The notes under the pieces: model-generated
Told to the model about the DNA's origin: nothing
The model's input: only the letters and a program-made list of their open reading frames with translations
The model's database searches: none
From: JBBROS01 sp963752225
GTDB taxonomy: Bacteria; Pseudomonadota; Alphaproteobacteria; Acetobacterales; Acetobacteraceae
DNA length: 64,000 bases
Direction: 5' to 3'
Assembly: GCA_963752225.1 (NCBI GenBank)
Contig: CAVVXS010000014.1
Location: 1-64,000, forward strand
Shown here: positions 23,932 through 32,586 of the stretch, piece after piece
Layout: every line of letters begins with the position of its first letter
How positions within the stretch are numbered: the stretch's first letter is position 1
Made by a program: the position numbers and the translations under genes

Positions 23932-24840
23932 ATGAACGTGCTGGTGATCAAGCTCGGGGCGCTGGGGGATGTCGTGCTGGCGTTCCAGCCATTCGCCGAC
24001 ATCCGCGCCCATCACGCCGGCGACCGCATCACGCTGCTGACGACCGCGCCATTCGCGGGGCTGCTGCGGGTAAGTCCGTGGTTCGACGAGGTCCGGGTGG
24101 ATAAGCGGCCGTCCTGGTGGAACCTGCCCGGGGTGCTGGCCCTGCGCCGCGCGTTGCGCGGGTTCGACCTTGTCTACGATCTGCAGACCAGCGGGCGGTC
24201 GTCGCGCTACCACGCCTTGGCGGGGCGGCCGGCCTGGTCCGGCATCGCCCGCGGCGCCAGCCTGCCGCACAGCAACCCGGGCCGCAACGCGATGCACACG
24301 CTCGAGCGGCAGCGCGACCAGTTGGCGATGGCAGGGGTGCCGCCGGGGCCGCCGGCCGAGCTGGGCTGGCTGACCCGGCGGGCGCCGTTCGTCCCCCCGC
24401 CCTATGCCGTGCTGGTGCCCGGCGCCGCCCCGCACCGGCCGGAGAAGCGTTGGCCGGCGGAGCAGTTCGGCGAGTTGGCCGCGTTGCTGGAAGGGCTCGG
24501 GGTCACGCCGGTGGTGGCCGGCGCCGCGCCGGACCGCCCGCTGGCGGCTGCCATCCGCCGGGCCTGTCCGGTCGCGGTGGACCTGACCGGCCGGACCAGC
24601 TTGCCGGAGTTGGCGGGCCTGGTCGCCGGGGCCGCGTTCGCGGTCGGCAACGACACCGGGCCGATGCATCTGGCTGCCGCCGTCGGCTGCCCCGGTGTCG
24701 TGCTGTTCGGCGCGGGCAGCGACCCGGCGCTGACGGCTCCGCGTGGCCGCATGCAGGTGCTGCGCGCCGCGCATCTGGCCGACCTCCCGCTCGCGAGGGT
24801 TGCGGCGGCGCTGCCGCAGGCCCATACGACTCCGCCCTGA
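23932..24840 (+). CDS. GT9 heptosyltransferase family protein
   Basis: A 302-residue GT9 enzyme (ADP-heptose:LPS heptosyltransferase family). The N-terminal motif VLVIKLGALGDVVLAFQPF is diagnostic. LVPGAAPHRPEKRWPAEQFGEL and the C-terminal VGNDTGPMHLAAAVGCPGVVLFG are the donor-binding motifs. Members add heptose to lipid A-Kdo, but in Acetobacteraceae the sugar can differ. It is expressed with the GT4 gene upstream (12 bp) and lies just before thrS (27 bp), possibly on the same transcript. Confidence 0.92.
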   Translation: MNVLVIKLGALGDVVLAFQPFADIRAHHAGDRITLLTTAPFAGLLRVSPWFDEVRVDKRPSWWNLPGVLALRRALRGFDLVYDLQTSGRSSRYHALAGRPAWSGIARGASLPHSNPGRNAMHTLERQRDQLAMAGVPPGPPAELGWLTRRAPFVPPPYAVLVPGAAPHRPEKRWPAEQFGELAALLEGLGVTPVVAGAAPDRPLAAAIRRACPVAVDLTGRTSLPELAGLVAGAAFAVGNDTGPMHLAAAVGCPGVVLFGAGSDPALTAPRGRMQVLRAAHLADLPLARVAAALPQAHTTPP

Positions 24841-24867
24841 AATCACTCGTCCGACACGGAACCCGCC

Positions 24868-26844
24868 ATGCCCGCCATCACCCTGCCCGACGGTTCGATC
24901 CGACGCTTCGACGCGCCGGTCACCGGCACGGACGTGGCGGCGGCGATCGGGCCAGGCCTCGCCAAGGCGGCGCTCGCGATGCAGGTGGACGGCGCGCTGC
25001 AGGACCTGGCGCGGCCGATCGAGCATGACGCCAGCCTGCGTTTCATCACTAGGCGGGATCCGGAAGCGCTGGAGATGATCCGCCACGACGCCGCGCACGT
25101 GCTGGCCGAGGCGGTGCAGGCGCTTTACCCCGGTACCCAGGTCACGATCGGGCCGCCGATCGAGAACGGCTTCTACTACGATTTCGCCCGCAACGAGCCG
25201 TTCAAGCCGGACGACTTCGCCGCCATCGAGGCCAAGATGCGCGAGATCGTGGCCCGCAACAGCCCGTTCGAGCGCGAGGTCTGGGACCGGGACGAGGCGA
25301 TCGCCTTCTTCGAGCAGCGCGGCGAGCGATACAAGGCCGAGCTGATCCGCGACCTGCCGGCCGACCAGGTCATCACCCTTTATAAGCAGGGCGACTGGAT
25401 CGACCTCTGCCGCGGCCCGCACATGCGCGGCACCGGCGACGTCGGCACCGCGTTCAAGCTGATGAAGGTGGCCGGCGCGTATTGGCGGGGCGACCACCGC
25501 AACGCCATGCTGAGCCGCATCTACGGCACCGCCTGGCGCGACGCGAAGGAACTCGACGCTTACCTGCATCAGTTGGAGGAGGCGGAGCGTCGCGACCATC
25601 GCCGCATCGGCCGCGAGATGGACCTGTTCCATATCCAGGAAGAGGCCACCGGCTCGGTGTTCTGGCACCCCAAGGGCTGGCGCCTGTATCGCGCCGCCGA
25701 GGATTATATGCGGCGCCGGCTTGAAGCGAACGGCTACCAGGAGGTGCGCTCGCCGCAATTGGTAGACCGTCGCTTGTGGGAAGCGAGCGGCCATTGGGAC
25801 AACTACAAGGAAAACATGTTCATCGCCCGGGTGGAGGACGAGGACACCACGCTCGCCCTGAAGCCGATGAACTGCCCGTGCCACGTGCTGATCTTCCGCG
25901 ATCGGCTGCGCTCCTACCGCGAGCTGCCGCTGCGGATGGCGGAGTTCGGCGCCTGCCATCGCTATGAGCCGAGCGGCGCGCTGCACGGCATCATGCGGGT
26001 GCGCGCCTTCACGCAGGACGACGCCCACATCTTCTGCACCGAGGACCAGATCGCGCCGGAAACGGTGGCGTTCGTGGAGCTGCTGTCGAGCGTCTACCGC
26101 GATTTCGGCTTCGACAGTTTCCGGGTGAAGTTCTCTGACCGGCCGGCGGCGCGCGCCGGGTCGGACGAGGTCTGGGACCGGGCCGAGGGGGCGCTGAAGG
26201 CGGCTTGCTCGATCGCCGGAGTCGAGTACGAGCTGAACCCGGGCGAGGGCGCGTTCTACGGCCCGAAGCTCGAGTTCGTGCTGCGCGACGCGATCGGGCG
26301 GGATTGGCAGTGCGGCACCTTGCAGGTGGATTTCGTGCTGCCGGAGCGGCTGGACGCCACCTACATCGCCGAGGACAGCAGCCGGCAGCGCCCGGTGATG
26401 CTGCACCGGGCGATCCTCGGCAGCTTCGAGCGGTTTCTCGGCATCCTGATCGAGCAATATGCCGGGCGCTTTCCGATGTGGCTGGCGCCGGTGCAGGTGG
26501 TGGTTGCCTCGATCGTGACCGACGCGGCCGGATATGCCGACGAGGTCGCCGCGGCCTTGCGCGCCCGCGGCCTTGCCGTCCGCGCCGACATCCGCAACGA
26601 GAAGATCAACGCCAAGGTGCGCGAGCATAGCTTGGCGCATGTCCCGGTGCTGCTGGTGGTGGGCCGGCGCGAGGCCGAGGCCCGGACGGTCGCCATCCGC
26701 CGGCTCGGCAGCGACGGGCAGGAAACGGCGTCGCTCGACGACGTTGTCGTCCGTCTTGCACAGGAGGCGATGCCTCCCGATCTCATTCGTGTTGAATCTG
26801 GCGCCGGGCCGGTTCAAGACTACGCCAAATCCAAACGTCCATAG
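24868..26844 (+). CDS. thrS: Threonyl-tRNA synthetase
   Basis: A class II aminoacyl-tRNA synthetase charging tRNA-Thr. The 658 residues cover an N-terminal TGS domain (1-60, ITLPDGSIRRFDAPVTGTDV), the editing domain (about 65-220, IRHDAAHVLAEAVQALYPG, with zinc-like His and Cys), the catalytic core and the anticodon-binding domain. Core signatures are KPMNCPCHVLIFR (zinc Cys), PLRMAEFGACHRYEPSGALH (motif 2), TQDDAHIFC and the motif-3 region RPVMLHRAILGSFERFLGIL. infC follows at 24 bp, the usual bacterial order thrS-infC. No T-box leader is expected or seen in this lineage. Confidence 0.97.
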   Translation: MPAITLPDGSIRRFDAPVTGTDVAAAIGPGLAKAALAMQVDGALQDLARPIEHDASLRFITRRDPEALEMIRHDAAHVLAEAVQALYPGTQVTIGPPIENGFYYDFARNEPFKPDDFAAIEAKMREIVARNSPFEREVWDRDEAIAFFEQRGERYKAELIRDLPADQVITLYKQGDWIDLCRGPHMRGTGDVGTAFKLMKVAGAYWRGDHRNAMLSRIYGTAWRDAKELDAYLHQLEEAERRDHRRIGREMDLFHIQEEATGSVFWHPKGWRLYRAAEDYMRRRLEANGYQEVRSPQLVDRRLWEASGHWDNYKENMFIARVEDEDTTLALKPMNCPCHVLIFRDRLRSYRELPLRMAEFGACHRYEPSGALHGIMRVRAFTQDDAHIFCTEDQIAPETVAFVELLSSVYRDFGFDSFRVKFSDRPAARAGSDEVWDRAEGALKAACSIAGVEYELNPGEGAFYGPKLEFVLRDAIGRDWQCGTLQVDFVLPERLDATYIAEDSSRQRPVMLHRAILGSFERFLGILIEQYAGRFPMWLAPVQVVVASIVTDAAGYADEVAAALRARGLAVRADIRNEKINAKVREHSLAHVPVLLVVGRREAEARTVAIRRLGSDGQETASLDDVVVRLAQEAMPPDLIRVESGAGPVQDYAKSKRP

Positions 26845-26868
26845 GAGAGTCCGATACCCCGAGGTCCA

Positions 26869-27393
26869 ATGCCCAACTCCACGCCGTCCCGCGACGGACC
26901 GCGCGTGAACGAGGATATTCGCGTGCCCCAGGTGCGCCTGATCGACGCCGAAGGCGAGATGCAGGGCGTCATGTCCGCCCGCGACGCGTTGCTGCGCGCC
27001 TATGCGGTGGGCATGGACCTGCTGGAGATCAGCCCGAACGCGGATCCGCCGGTTTGCAAGATCCTGGACTACGGCAAGTACAAGTACGAGCTGCAGAAAA
27101 AGAAGAATGAGGCGAAGAAGCGCCAGCGCGTGATCGAGATCAAGGAGATCAAGGTCCGCCCGAACATCGACGAGAACGATTACGAAGTGAAGATGCGGGC
27201 GATGAAGAAATTCATCGAGGAAGGCGACAAGGTCAAGGTCACCCTCCGCTTCCGCGGCCGCGAGATGGCGCACCAGGATATTGGCATCAAGGTGCTCGAG
27301 CGCATCCGCGCCGAGCTCGAGGTGACAACCAAGGTGGAGCAGATGCCGCGAATGGAAAACCGGCAGATGATCATGGTGCTGTCGCCACGCTGA
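26869..27393 (+). CDS. infC: Translation initiation factor IF-3
   Basis: IF-3 binds the 30S subunit, prevents early 50S joining and checks start-codon choice. The 174 residues include the N-terminal domain (PRVNEDIRVPQVRLIDAEGE), the lysine-rich linker (DYGKYKYELQKKKNEAKKRQ) and the C-terminal domain (EIKEIKVRPNIDENDYEVK, then MAHQDIGIKVLERI). The start used is ATG 26869 with GAGG seven bases upstream; many infC genes use a rare AUU or AUA start for autoregulation, but no such codon fits better here. rpmI and rplT, often next, are absent; a hairpin follows at 27437. Confidence 0.96.
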   Translation: MPNSTPSRDGPRVNEDIRVPQVRLIDAEGEMQGVMSARDALLRAYAVGMDLLEISPNADPPVCKILDYGKYKYELQKKKNEAKKRQRVIEIKEIKVRPNIDENDYEVKMRAMKKFIEEGDKVKVTLRFRGREMAHQDIGIKVLERIRAELEVTTKVEQMPRMENRQMIMVLSPR

Positions 27394-27436
27394 CGCGGCC
27401 GATACGCCGCTTCGGTTACGTCCGCAAACGCGAGGG

Positions 27437-27459
27437 ATGGCCGGGTCAAGCCCGGCCAT
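27437..27459. repeat. 9-bp-stem hairpin, common alphaproteobacterial repeat type
   Basis: ATGGCCGGG and CCCGGCCAT flank the loop TCAAG. This extragenic element, which reads MAGLDPAI on one strand, is frequent in alphaproteobacteria. It sits between convergent infC and tarD and may serve as terminator. Confidence 0.75.
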
Positions 27460-27505
27460 GACGTAAAGGGTGCTCCTGGTGCGGGGCGTCTCGGCCGCCC
27501 GGCCC

Positions 27506-28666
27506 CTATGCCGCCAGTGCGCGCATCTGCGCATAGAGGTCCGACTTACCCTCGAACCCGATGCCCGGCAGGTCCGGCATGACGATATGGCCGTCCTCGA
27601 CCCGCACCGTGTCGGGGAACCCGCCATAGGGCTGGAACAGGTCCGGGTAGCTTTCATTGCCGCCTAGCCCCAACCCGGCGGCGATGTTGAGCGACATTTG
27701 GTGGCCCCCATGCGGGATACAGCGCGCGGGCGACCAGCCGGCGCCGCGGATCACGTCGATCGTGCGAAGGTATTCGCACAATCCATACGACAGCGCGCAG
27801 TCGAATTGCAGCCAGTCGCGGTCCGGCCGCATGGCGCCGTAGCGAAGCAGGTTGCGGGCATCCTGGTGGCTGAACAGGTTCTCGCCGGTTGCCATCGGCC
27901 CCGGGTAGAACTCGGCCAGTGCCGCCTGCAGCTGGTAGTCGAGCGGGTCGCCGGCTTCCTCGTACCAGAACAGCGGGTAATCCCGCAGCATCTTCGCGTA
28001 GGCGATGGCCGTTTCGAGGTCGAAGCGGCCATTGGCGTCGACCGCGAGTTGCGCGTCCGAGCCGATCTCGGTCAGCACCGCCTCGATGCGCGACCTGTCT
28101 TCCTCGATCGAGGCGCCGCCGATCTTCATCTTCACCACCGAGTAGCCGCGGTCGAGGTAGGAGCGCATCTCGCCGCACAGCGCGCCCAGATCCTTGCCGG
28201 GGTAGTAGTAGCCGCCGGCCGCATAGACGAACACGCGCGGATTGGCGGCGCGGCCCTCGCGTTCGGCCAGAAGGCGGAACAGCGGCTTGCGCTCCAGCTT
28301 GGCGCGGGCGTCCCACAGCGCCATGTCGATCGTGCCGACTGCGACCGAGCGTTCGCCGTGGCCGCCGGGCTTCTCGTTGCTCATCATCGCCGCCCAGGCG
28401 CGATGCGGATCGAGCACGCCGTCCTCGTCCAGCAGCGAGGCCGGGGGCGCCTCCATCAAACGCGGCGCGAACCGCTCGCGGATCAGCCCGCCCTGGCCGT
28501 AGCGGCCATTGCTGTTGAAGCCGTAGCCGACGACGGTCTTGCCGTCGCGTATCTCGTCGGTGACGACGGCGACCAGGCTCGTCGTCATTTTTGTAAAATC
28601 GATGTAGGCGTTGCGGATCGGCGAGCTGATCGGCCGGGTGATCTCGCGGACGTCGGTGATGCGCAT
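27506..28666 (-). CDS. tarD: D(-)-tartrate dehydratase (enolase superfamily)
   Basis: An enolase-superfamily enzyme converting D-tartrate to oxaloacetate with Mg2+. From memory the sequence is very close to the characterised Bradyrhizobium TarD throughout, including SPIRNAYIDFTKMTTSLVAV and RYGQGGLIRERFA. The catalytic lysine is in VVKMKIGG (K179/K181). The metal ligands are D210 (VDANG), E236/E237 (WYEE) and E262 (TGEN); the general-base region is PHGGHQ (H319/H322). At 386 residues the length is standard. The TetR gene lies 9 bp upstream in the same direction, so the two are cotranscribed. Nearby TRAP transport and hydroxy-acid dehydrogenases fit a hydroxy-dicarboxylate catabolic region. 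Confidence 0.92.
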   Translation of the reverse strand: MRITDVREITRPISSPIRNAYIDFTKMTTSLVAVVTDEIRDGKTVVGYGFNSNGRYGQGGLIRERFAPRLMEAPPASLLDEDGVLDPHRAWAAMMSNEKPGGHGERSVAVGTIDMALWDARAKLERKPLFRLLAEREGRAANPRVFVYAAGGYYYPGKDLGALCGEMRSYLDRGYSVVKMKIGGASIEEDRSRIEAVLTEIGSDAQLAVDANGRFDLETAIAYAKMLRDYPLFWYEEAGDPLDYQLQAALAEFYPGPMATGENLFSHQDARNLLRYGAMRPDRDWLQFDCALSYGLCEYLRTIDVIRGAGWSPARCIPHGGHQMSLNIAAGLGLGGNESYPDLFQPYGGFPDTVRVEDGHIVMPDLPGIGFEGKSDLYAQMRALAA

Positions 28667-28675
28667 CGAAACTCC

Positions 28676-29320
28676 CTAGAGCGACTTCGCCCGCAGTTCA
28701 ATTGCCGCCGCTGCCCGTGCCACCGGCTCGGTCGTAGGCGTCGCAGCCGCCTCGAGCATTGACGCCGCGCGGCGCACGGCCGCCGCGATCTCGTCGCTCA
28801 GCGCCGGGTCCTTGACGGCGCGCGCCATCGACACCCCGCCTGCCAGCAATGCCAGCAGCGCGGTCGCGTCGGCGCGCCGGTCGGCCGCGGTGCCGGACGC
28901 CATGCCCGCCGCCGCGGCTTCGATCACGTCCCGCAGCCCCGCCTCGTACGCCGCGCGTGCGTCGTCGTCCGCCCGCGCAACCTCGCCGGTCAAGCTCTGA
29001 AGGGCGCAGCTCTCGGCAAGGTCGCAGGTCCGGCGGTCGCCGAGGTAGAAATCGACGAAGCGCTGCCGCCAACCCGAGCCCGCTGCACGCGTCTGCTCGA
29101 TGCCGGCTCGCAAGTCGAGCATGCCGGCGGCCACTGCCGCTCGGAACGCCGCCGCCTTGGACTTGAAGTGGGTGTAGAACGCGCCGGAGGTCACCCCGGC
29201 TTGCTTGGCCAACTCGTCCACGCCCAGGCCGCCGAAGCCGCGGCTGCGAAAGCCCCGGCCGGCGCTGGCAAGGATGCGTGCCCTGCTTTCTTCCTTGCGT
29301 TCCGCTCGCCCGCTCATCAT
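28676..29320 (-). CDS. TetR-family repressor
   Basis: A 214-residue TetR/AcrR regulator. The N-terminal helix-turn-helix reads ARILASAGRGFRSRGFGGLG, then VDELAKQAGVTSGAFYTHFK, typical of the YxHF recognition helix. The C-terminal ligand domain is alanine-rich, with Cys residues in GDRRTCDLAESCAL, as in the subfamily with the TetR_C domain seen in AcrR-like proteins. Three copies of a 14-base operator-like palindrome lie between this gene and the divergent tautomerase gene, so it probably represses both directions, including tarD. The ligand is unknown; tartrate or an aromatic-pathway aldehyde is possible. The ATG at 29320 or 29317 is the start. Confidence 0.88.
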   Translation of the reverse strand: MMSGRAERKEESRARILASAGRGFRSRGFGGLGVDELAKQAGVTSGAFYTHFKSKAAAFRAAVAAGMLDLRAGIEQTRAAGSGWRQRFVDFYLGDRRTCDLAESCALQSLTGEVARADDDARAAYEAGLRDVIEAAAAGMASGTAADRRADATALLALLAGGVSMARAVKDPALSDEIAAAVRRAASMLEAAATPTTEPVARAAAAIELRAKSL

Positions 29321-29334
29321 TCACCCGCTTTCGC

Positions 29335-29403
29335 ATAACGACCTCTATGTCATCCCTTGACGGGATAACGGTCGTTATCTATCTTCTGCATCACGACCGT
29401 TAT
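29335..29403. promoter_or_regulatory. Three operator-like palindromes for the TetR regulator
   Basis: The clearest site is ATAACGGTCGTTAT (29365-29378), with 7-bp arms extended to GATAACG/CGTTATC (29364-29379). ATCACGACCGTTAT (29390-29403) and ATAACGACCTCTAT (29335-29348) match it with one and two base changes outside the centre. Spacing is 30 and 25 bp. Confidence 0.75.
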
Positions 29404-29473
29404 GTAGCGGCCGTGTCTGGCCCCTTCAAGCGGGATGGTCCCGCCCCCGGGCAGGCCTGAGAAGGAGAGCGAC

Positions 29474-29899
29474 ATGCCCATCATCCTTTATGCGACCGAA
29501 GGCGTCCTCGACGAGGCAGCTCAAGGTGAGGTGTTTGCCGAACTGACGGACGTTTTCCTTAAGCACCACAACCTGTCCGGCAACACGTTCCTGACGCCGA
29601 ATGTGATCGGCGAGATCTCCCTCATCCCGCGCGGCAGGTCGTTTTCGGGAGGCAAGCCAGCCGACATTGCCATTGTCGAGCTGAAGGTGCCGTCGTTCGC
29701 GCTCGGCACGCCCGAGCAGAAACAGGCGTTCGTCGCCGACGCGACCGAGGCGGTGCACCGCGCCAGCCAGGGCCGGGTCCCGCGCGATCATGTCTGGGTC
29801 AACATGGTCTACGCCGTAGACGGTCTGTGGGGCATCCAGGGCCAGGCTTACTCGAACGATCAGTTGCTGCAGTCCGTCGCCCAGGCGGCCGCGGCCTGA
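29474..29899 (+). CDS. Tautomerase superfamily protein
   Basis: A 141-residue protein of the 4-oxalocrotonate tautomerase superfamily (cis-CaaD/MSAD-like long form). The sequence begins MPIILYATEGVLDEAAQGEV; after Met removal the catalytic amino-terminal proline is exposed, as the mechanism requires. Other marks are GEISLIPRGRSFSGGKPADI, EQKQAFVADATEAVHR and VPRDHVWVNMVYAVDGLWG. The ATG at 29474 has AGGAG seven bases upstream and is the only start giving Pro-1. It is divergent from the TetR gene and behind three operators. The reaction could be tautomerisation, dehalogenation or decarboxylation; the sequence alone does not decide. Confidence 0.88.
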   Translation: MPIILYATEGVLDEAAQGEVFAELTDVFLKHHNLSGNTFLTPNVIGEISLIPRGRSFSGGKPADIAIVELKVPSFALGTPEQKQAFVADATEAVHRASQGRVPRDHVWVNMVYAVDGLWGIQGQAYSNDQLLQSVAQAAAA

Positions 29900-29962
29900 G
29901 CCATCCCGCGCCCTGCCGCCCGGCGGCGGGGCGCTCGCCCCATCGGAAACGGAGGTCGATAG

Positions 29963-30008
29963 AGCAACTTAATCCGCCCGAACCGACCCGGTTCGGTCGG
30001 ATGTTGCT
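29963..30008. terminator. Long hairpin terminator between convergent genes
   Basis: AGCAAC (29963-29968) pairs with GTTGCT (30003-30008), and inside it CCGAACC pairs with GGTTCGG. The stem ends exactly at the stop codon of the hydroxy-acid dehydrogenase and follows the tautomerase gene. Confidence 0.7.
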
Positions 30009-31100
30009 TCAGTAGCGGTGACCGGCGATGTCCAGCAGCGGGAAGGCGCTCAACGCATGCGGCGGCGTCACCGCCTCGACCGCGCGCAGGTAGCTGCGGT
30101 CGAGTTGGGCGAAGTTGGTGACCCCGAGCAGGCCCAGGCATTCCACCACCTCGTATTCCAGCAGCTCGATGACACGATCGATCCCCTCGGCGCCGCCGGC
30201 CGCCAAGCCGTAGCAATAGAGCCGACCCATGCAAACCAAGTCGGCGCCCATTGCCATCGCCTTCACGATGTCGCTGCCGCGGCTCACCCCGCCATCGACG
30301 ATCACCAACGCCCGCCCGGCGACCGCCTCCAGCACCTCGCCCAGCACCTCCATCGACCCGGCGCCATGATCGAGCTGACGCCCGCCATGGTTGCTGACAT
30401 AGACACCGTCGACGCCCAGCGCGCAGGCCCGGGCCGCGTCCTCGGCGGTGGCGATGCCTTTGAGGAACAGCTTGATGCGGTGCTTGTCGCGGAACCGGGC
30501 GATGTCGTCCCAACCGAGCCGCGCCTGATATTCCATGCCGGGCGAGCGGGCGCGCCAGGGTTTGGTGAAGCGCTTGGCGATGTCGCGCTCGCGCCGGCTG
30601 TAGAGAGCGCTATCGACGGTGATGCAGAACGCGTCCCAGCCGGTGTCAACCACCCGGCGCACGTAGTCGTCCATCCAATCATGGTCGCCGCGTACGTAAA
30701 GCTGGAATACTTTCGGCCCCGTTGCGGCGGCGGCCACCACCTCCAGCTTCGGTTCGCTGACGGAGCTCAGGAAGAACGGCACCCCCGCCATGCCCGCGCC
30801 GCGCGCGACCGCCTCGCCGCCGCCGGCGCCGATCTGCTCCAACCCGCCGACCGGGGCGAGCGCCAACGGCAGGCGGATCGTGTGGCCGAGAAATTGGGTC
30901 GTGGTGTCGACCTCGTCGACCGATTGCAGCACGCGCGGGCGAAAGCCGATGCGGTCGAAGGCGAGACGGTTGCGGCAAACGGTGGTTTCGGTCGCGGTGC
31001 CACCGACGAGGTAGTCCCAGATATTCTGGTTGAGGTTGATGCGGGCGGCGGCCACTACCTCGTGCAATACCTGGAAGCGTTCCTCGAAGCCGTTGCTCAT
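30009..31100 (-). CDS. FMN-dependent alpha-hydroxy acid dehydrogenase
   Basis: A 363-residue member of the lactate/glycolate/mandelate oxidase family (LldD-like), oxidising 2-hydroxy acids with FMN. Family motifs are NIWDYLVGGTATETT at the start, PLALAPVGG, FFLSSVSEPKLEVV, KLFLKGIATAEDA, the active-site VSNHGGRQLD with catalytic His, and IVDGGVSRGSDIVKAMAMGA for the FMN phosphate. The start at 31100 has GAGGAGG 11 bases upstream; an earlier in-frame start has no homology. The substrate is unknown; tartronate, malate or lactate would fit the neighbouring TRAP transporter. It may be transcribed with the TRAP operon across the palindrome array. Confidence 0.92.
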   Translation of the reverse strand: MSNGFEERFQVLHEVVAAARINLNQNIWDYLVGGTATETTVCRNRLAFDRIGFRPRVLQSVDEVDTTTQFLGHTIRLPLALAPVGGLEQIGAGGGEAVARGAGMAGVPFFLSSVSEPKLEVVAAAATGPKVFQLYVRGDHDWMDDYVRRVVDTGWDAFCITVDSALYSRRERDIAKRFTKPWRARSPGMEYQARLGWDDIARFRDKHRIKLFLKGIATAEDAARACALGVDGVYVSNHGGRQLDHGAGSMEVLGEVLEAVAGRALVIVDGGVSRGSDIVKAMAMGADLVCMGRLYCYGLAAGGAEGIDRVIELLEYEVVECLGLLGVTNFAQLDRSYLRAVEAVTPPHALSAFPLLDIAGHRY

Positions 31101-31120
31101 GCGCCTTGCCTCCTCAAGGT

Positions 31121-31222
31121 CAGGGGCTTTGCCCCTGGACCCCATCAAAGGCGGAGCCTTTGAAATCCCATTGATGCGGGTCTGGGGGCGCCGCCCCCAG
31201 TGGGTCCAGGGCGGAGCCCTGG
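31121..31222. repeat. Array of four GC-rich palindromes
   Basis: Four inverted repeats lie head to tail: 31121-31137, 31146-31162, 31182-31200 and 31206-31222. Two share the centre GGCGGAGCC; the longest has arms CTGGGGGCG and CGCCCCCAG. They fill the space between dctM and the dehydrogenase and look like a REP/BIME-type cluster of this genome. Confidence 0.75.
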
Positions 31223-31228
31223 CCTAAC

Positions 31229-32572
31229 TTACGGACAGATGTACCCTGTCCCGCCCGGCGCCTTGAAGCAACCTACGCTTTCCGGAAAGAGCGCCTTCGG
31301 CAGGAATAGAATGGCGCCGGGCACGAAGATCGTGAACGCGATCACCGCGAAGAACACCAGGTAGATCGGCACCGACGCCCGCAGCGCGGTGGGGAACCGG
31401 GTGCCGACGAACTTTGACGCCATCAGCAAGGCGAGCCCATAGGGCGGCGTGATCAGCCCGAAGGCCAGCGTCACGATCAGCACGACGCCCATGTGCACCG
31501 GATTGATCTCGGCGGCCTCGGTCAGTTGCGTGACCACGGGCATGAAAATGATGATCGCCGGGATCGGCTCGATGAAGTCGCCGACGATGACGAACACCAG
31601 CACCAGCAGGAACATGATCGCCATCGGGTCGGTGCCGGCCACGCTGCCGATCCAGCCGGCGACCACGATCGGGCCGCGCAGATAGGCCACCAGCCAACCG
31701 AACGCCGACGCGGCGGCGATGGTGATGAGCGGCAGGCTGAACACCAGCCCGGCCTGGATAAAGTCCCGCGGCAGCTCCCGCCAATGACCGGGCTTGAGCA
31801 AGGGCAGCACCACGAGGAGGATGTAGGCGACTGCGACCACGCCGGCCTCGGTCGGCGTGAACCAGCCGGTCAGGATGCCGCCGAGCAGGATCCCGGGGAT
31901 CAGCATCGGCAGCGCCGCCCGGCGCCCGGCGGTGCCGAGTTGGCCCAGGGTCGCGCGCGGGCGCCGAAAGCCGACCGGGCCGAAGAAGTAGCAGTACAGC
32001 ATCAGCCCGAACCCGATCAGCAAGCCGGGCACGATGCCACCCAGGAACAGGCCGGCGATCGAGACATTGCCGATCGCCCCGTACACCACCGCCATGATGG
32101 ACGGCGGCACCAGGGCGGCGATGGTGCTGGCGGCCGCGATCAAGGCGGCGACGAATTCCGGCCGGTAACCCTCCCGCGCCATCGGCCCCGCCATGGTGCG
32201 GGACAGAACCGCGACGTCGGCCGAGGACGAACCCGACATCCCGGAAAAGAACATGCTGAACACGGTCGTCACCTGCGCCAGCCCGCCGCGCACGTGGCCC
32301 ACCAGCGCCTGCGACAGCTCGGCGATGCGGACGACCACGTTGGCCGAGGTCATCAGCTCGCCGACCAGCAGAAAGAACGGGATCGCCATCAGGCTTTCGG
32401 AGTCGATGCCGTTGAACAACTGCCCGGCCATCGACTGGAAGCTGATCGGCGTCAGCGCGGTGCCGACCATGACGCCGGCGATCAGGCTGAACGCCACCGG
32501 CACGCCCATGTAGCCGAGCGTCAGGAACAGCGCCGTCATGACGCCGAGGATCAGCGCATTCTCGGCGACCAT
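31229..32572 (-). CDS. dctM: TRAP transporter large permease DctM
   Basis: The 447-residue large membrane subunit of a TRAP transporter, forming the Na+-coupled channel for an organic acid. It has about 12 hydrophobic helices. Signature stretches are MAIPFFLLVGELMTSANVV, FSMFFSGMSGSSSADVAVLS, STIAALVPPSIMAVVYG, GWFTPTEAGVVAVAYIL and LIVTLAFGLITPPYGLALLM. It follows dctQ by 14 bp and dctP upstream, the standard P-Q-M order. The substrate is set by DctP; context suggests a hydroxy- or dicarboxylic acid. Confidence 0.94.
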   Translation of the reverse strand: MVAENALILGVMTALFLTLGYMGVPVAFSLIAGVMVGTALTPISFQSMAGQLFNGIDSESLMAIPFFLLVGELMTSANVVVRIAELSQALVGHVRGGLAQVTTVFSMFFSGMSGSSSADVAVLSRTMAGPMAREGYRPEFVAALIAAASTIAALVPPSIMAVVYGAIGNVSIAGLFLGGIVPGLLIGFGLMLYCYFFGPVGFRRPRATLGQLGTAGRRAALPMLIPGILLGGILTGWFTPTEAGVVAVAYILLVVLPLLKPGHWRELPRDFIQAGLVFSLPLITIAAASAFGWLVAYLRGPIVVAGWIGSVAGTDPMAIMFLLVLVFVIVGDFIEPIPAIIIFMPVVTQLTEAAEINPVHMGVVLIVTLAFGLITPPYGLALLMASKFVGTRFPTALRASVPIYLVFFAVIAFTIFVPGAILFLPKALFPESVGCFKAPGGTGYICP

Positions 32573-32586
32573 CTAGCCGCCCGCCC

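Noticed and set aside
23032..27657. A 1541-codon open frame on the minus strand
   Set aside because: It runs antisense to the glycosyltransferases, thrS and infC, which have clear homology. Its composition is that of a high-GC shadow frame. The segment reading MAGLDPAIPR comes from the extragenic hairpin at 27437-27459.
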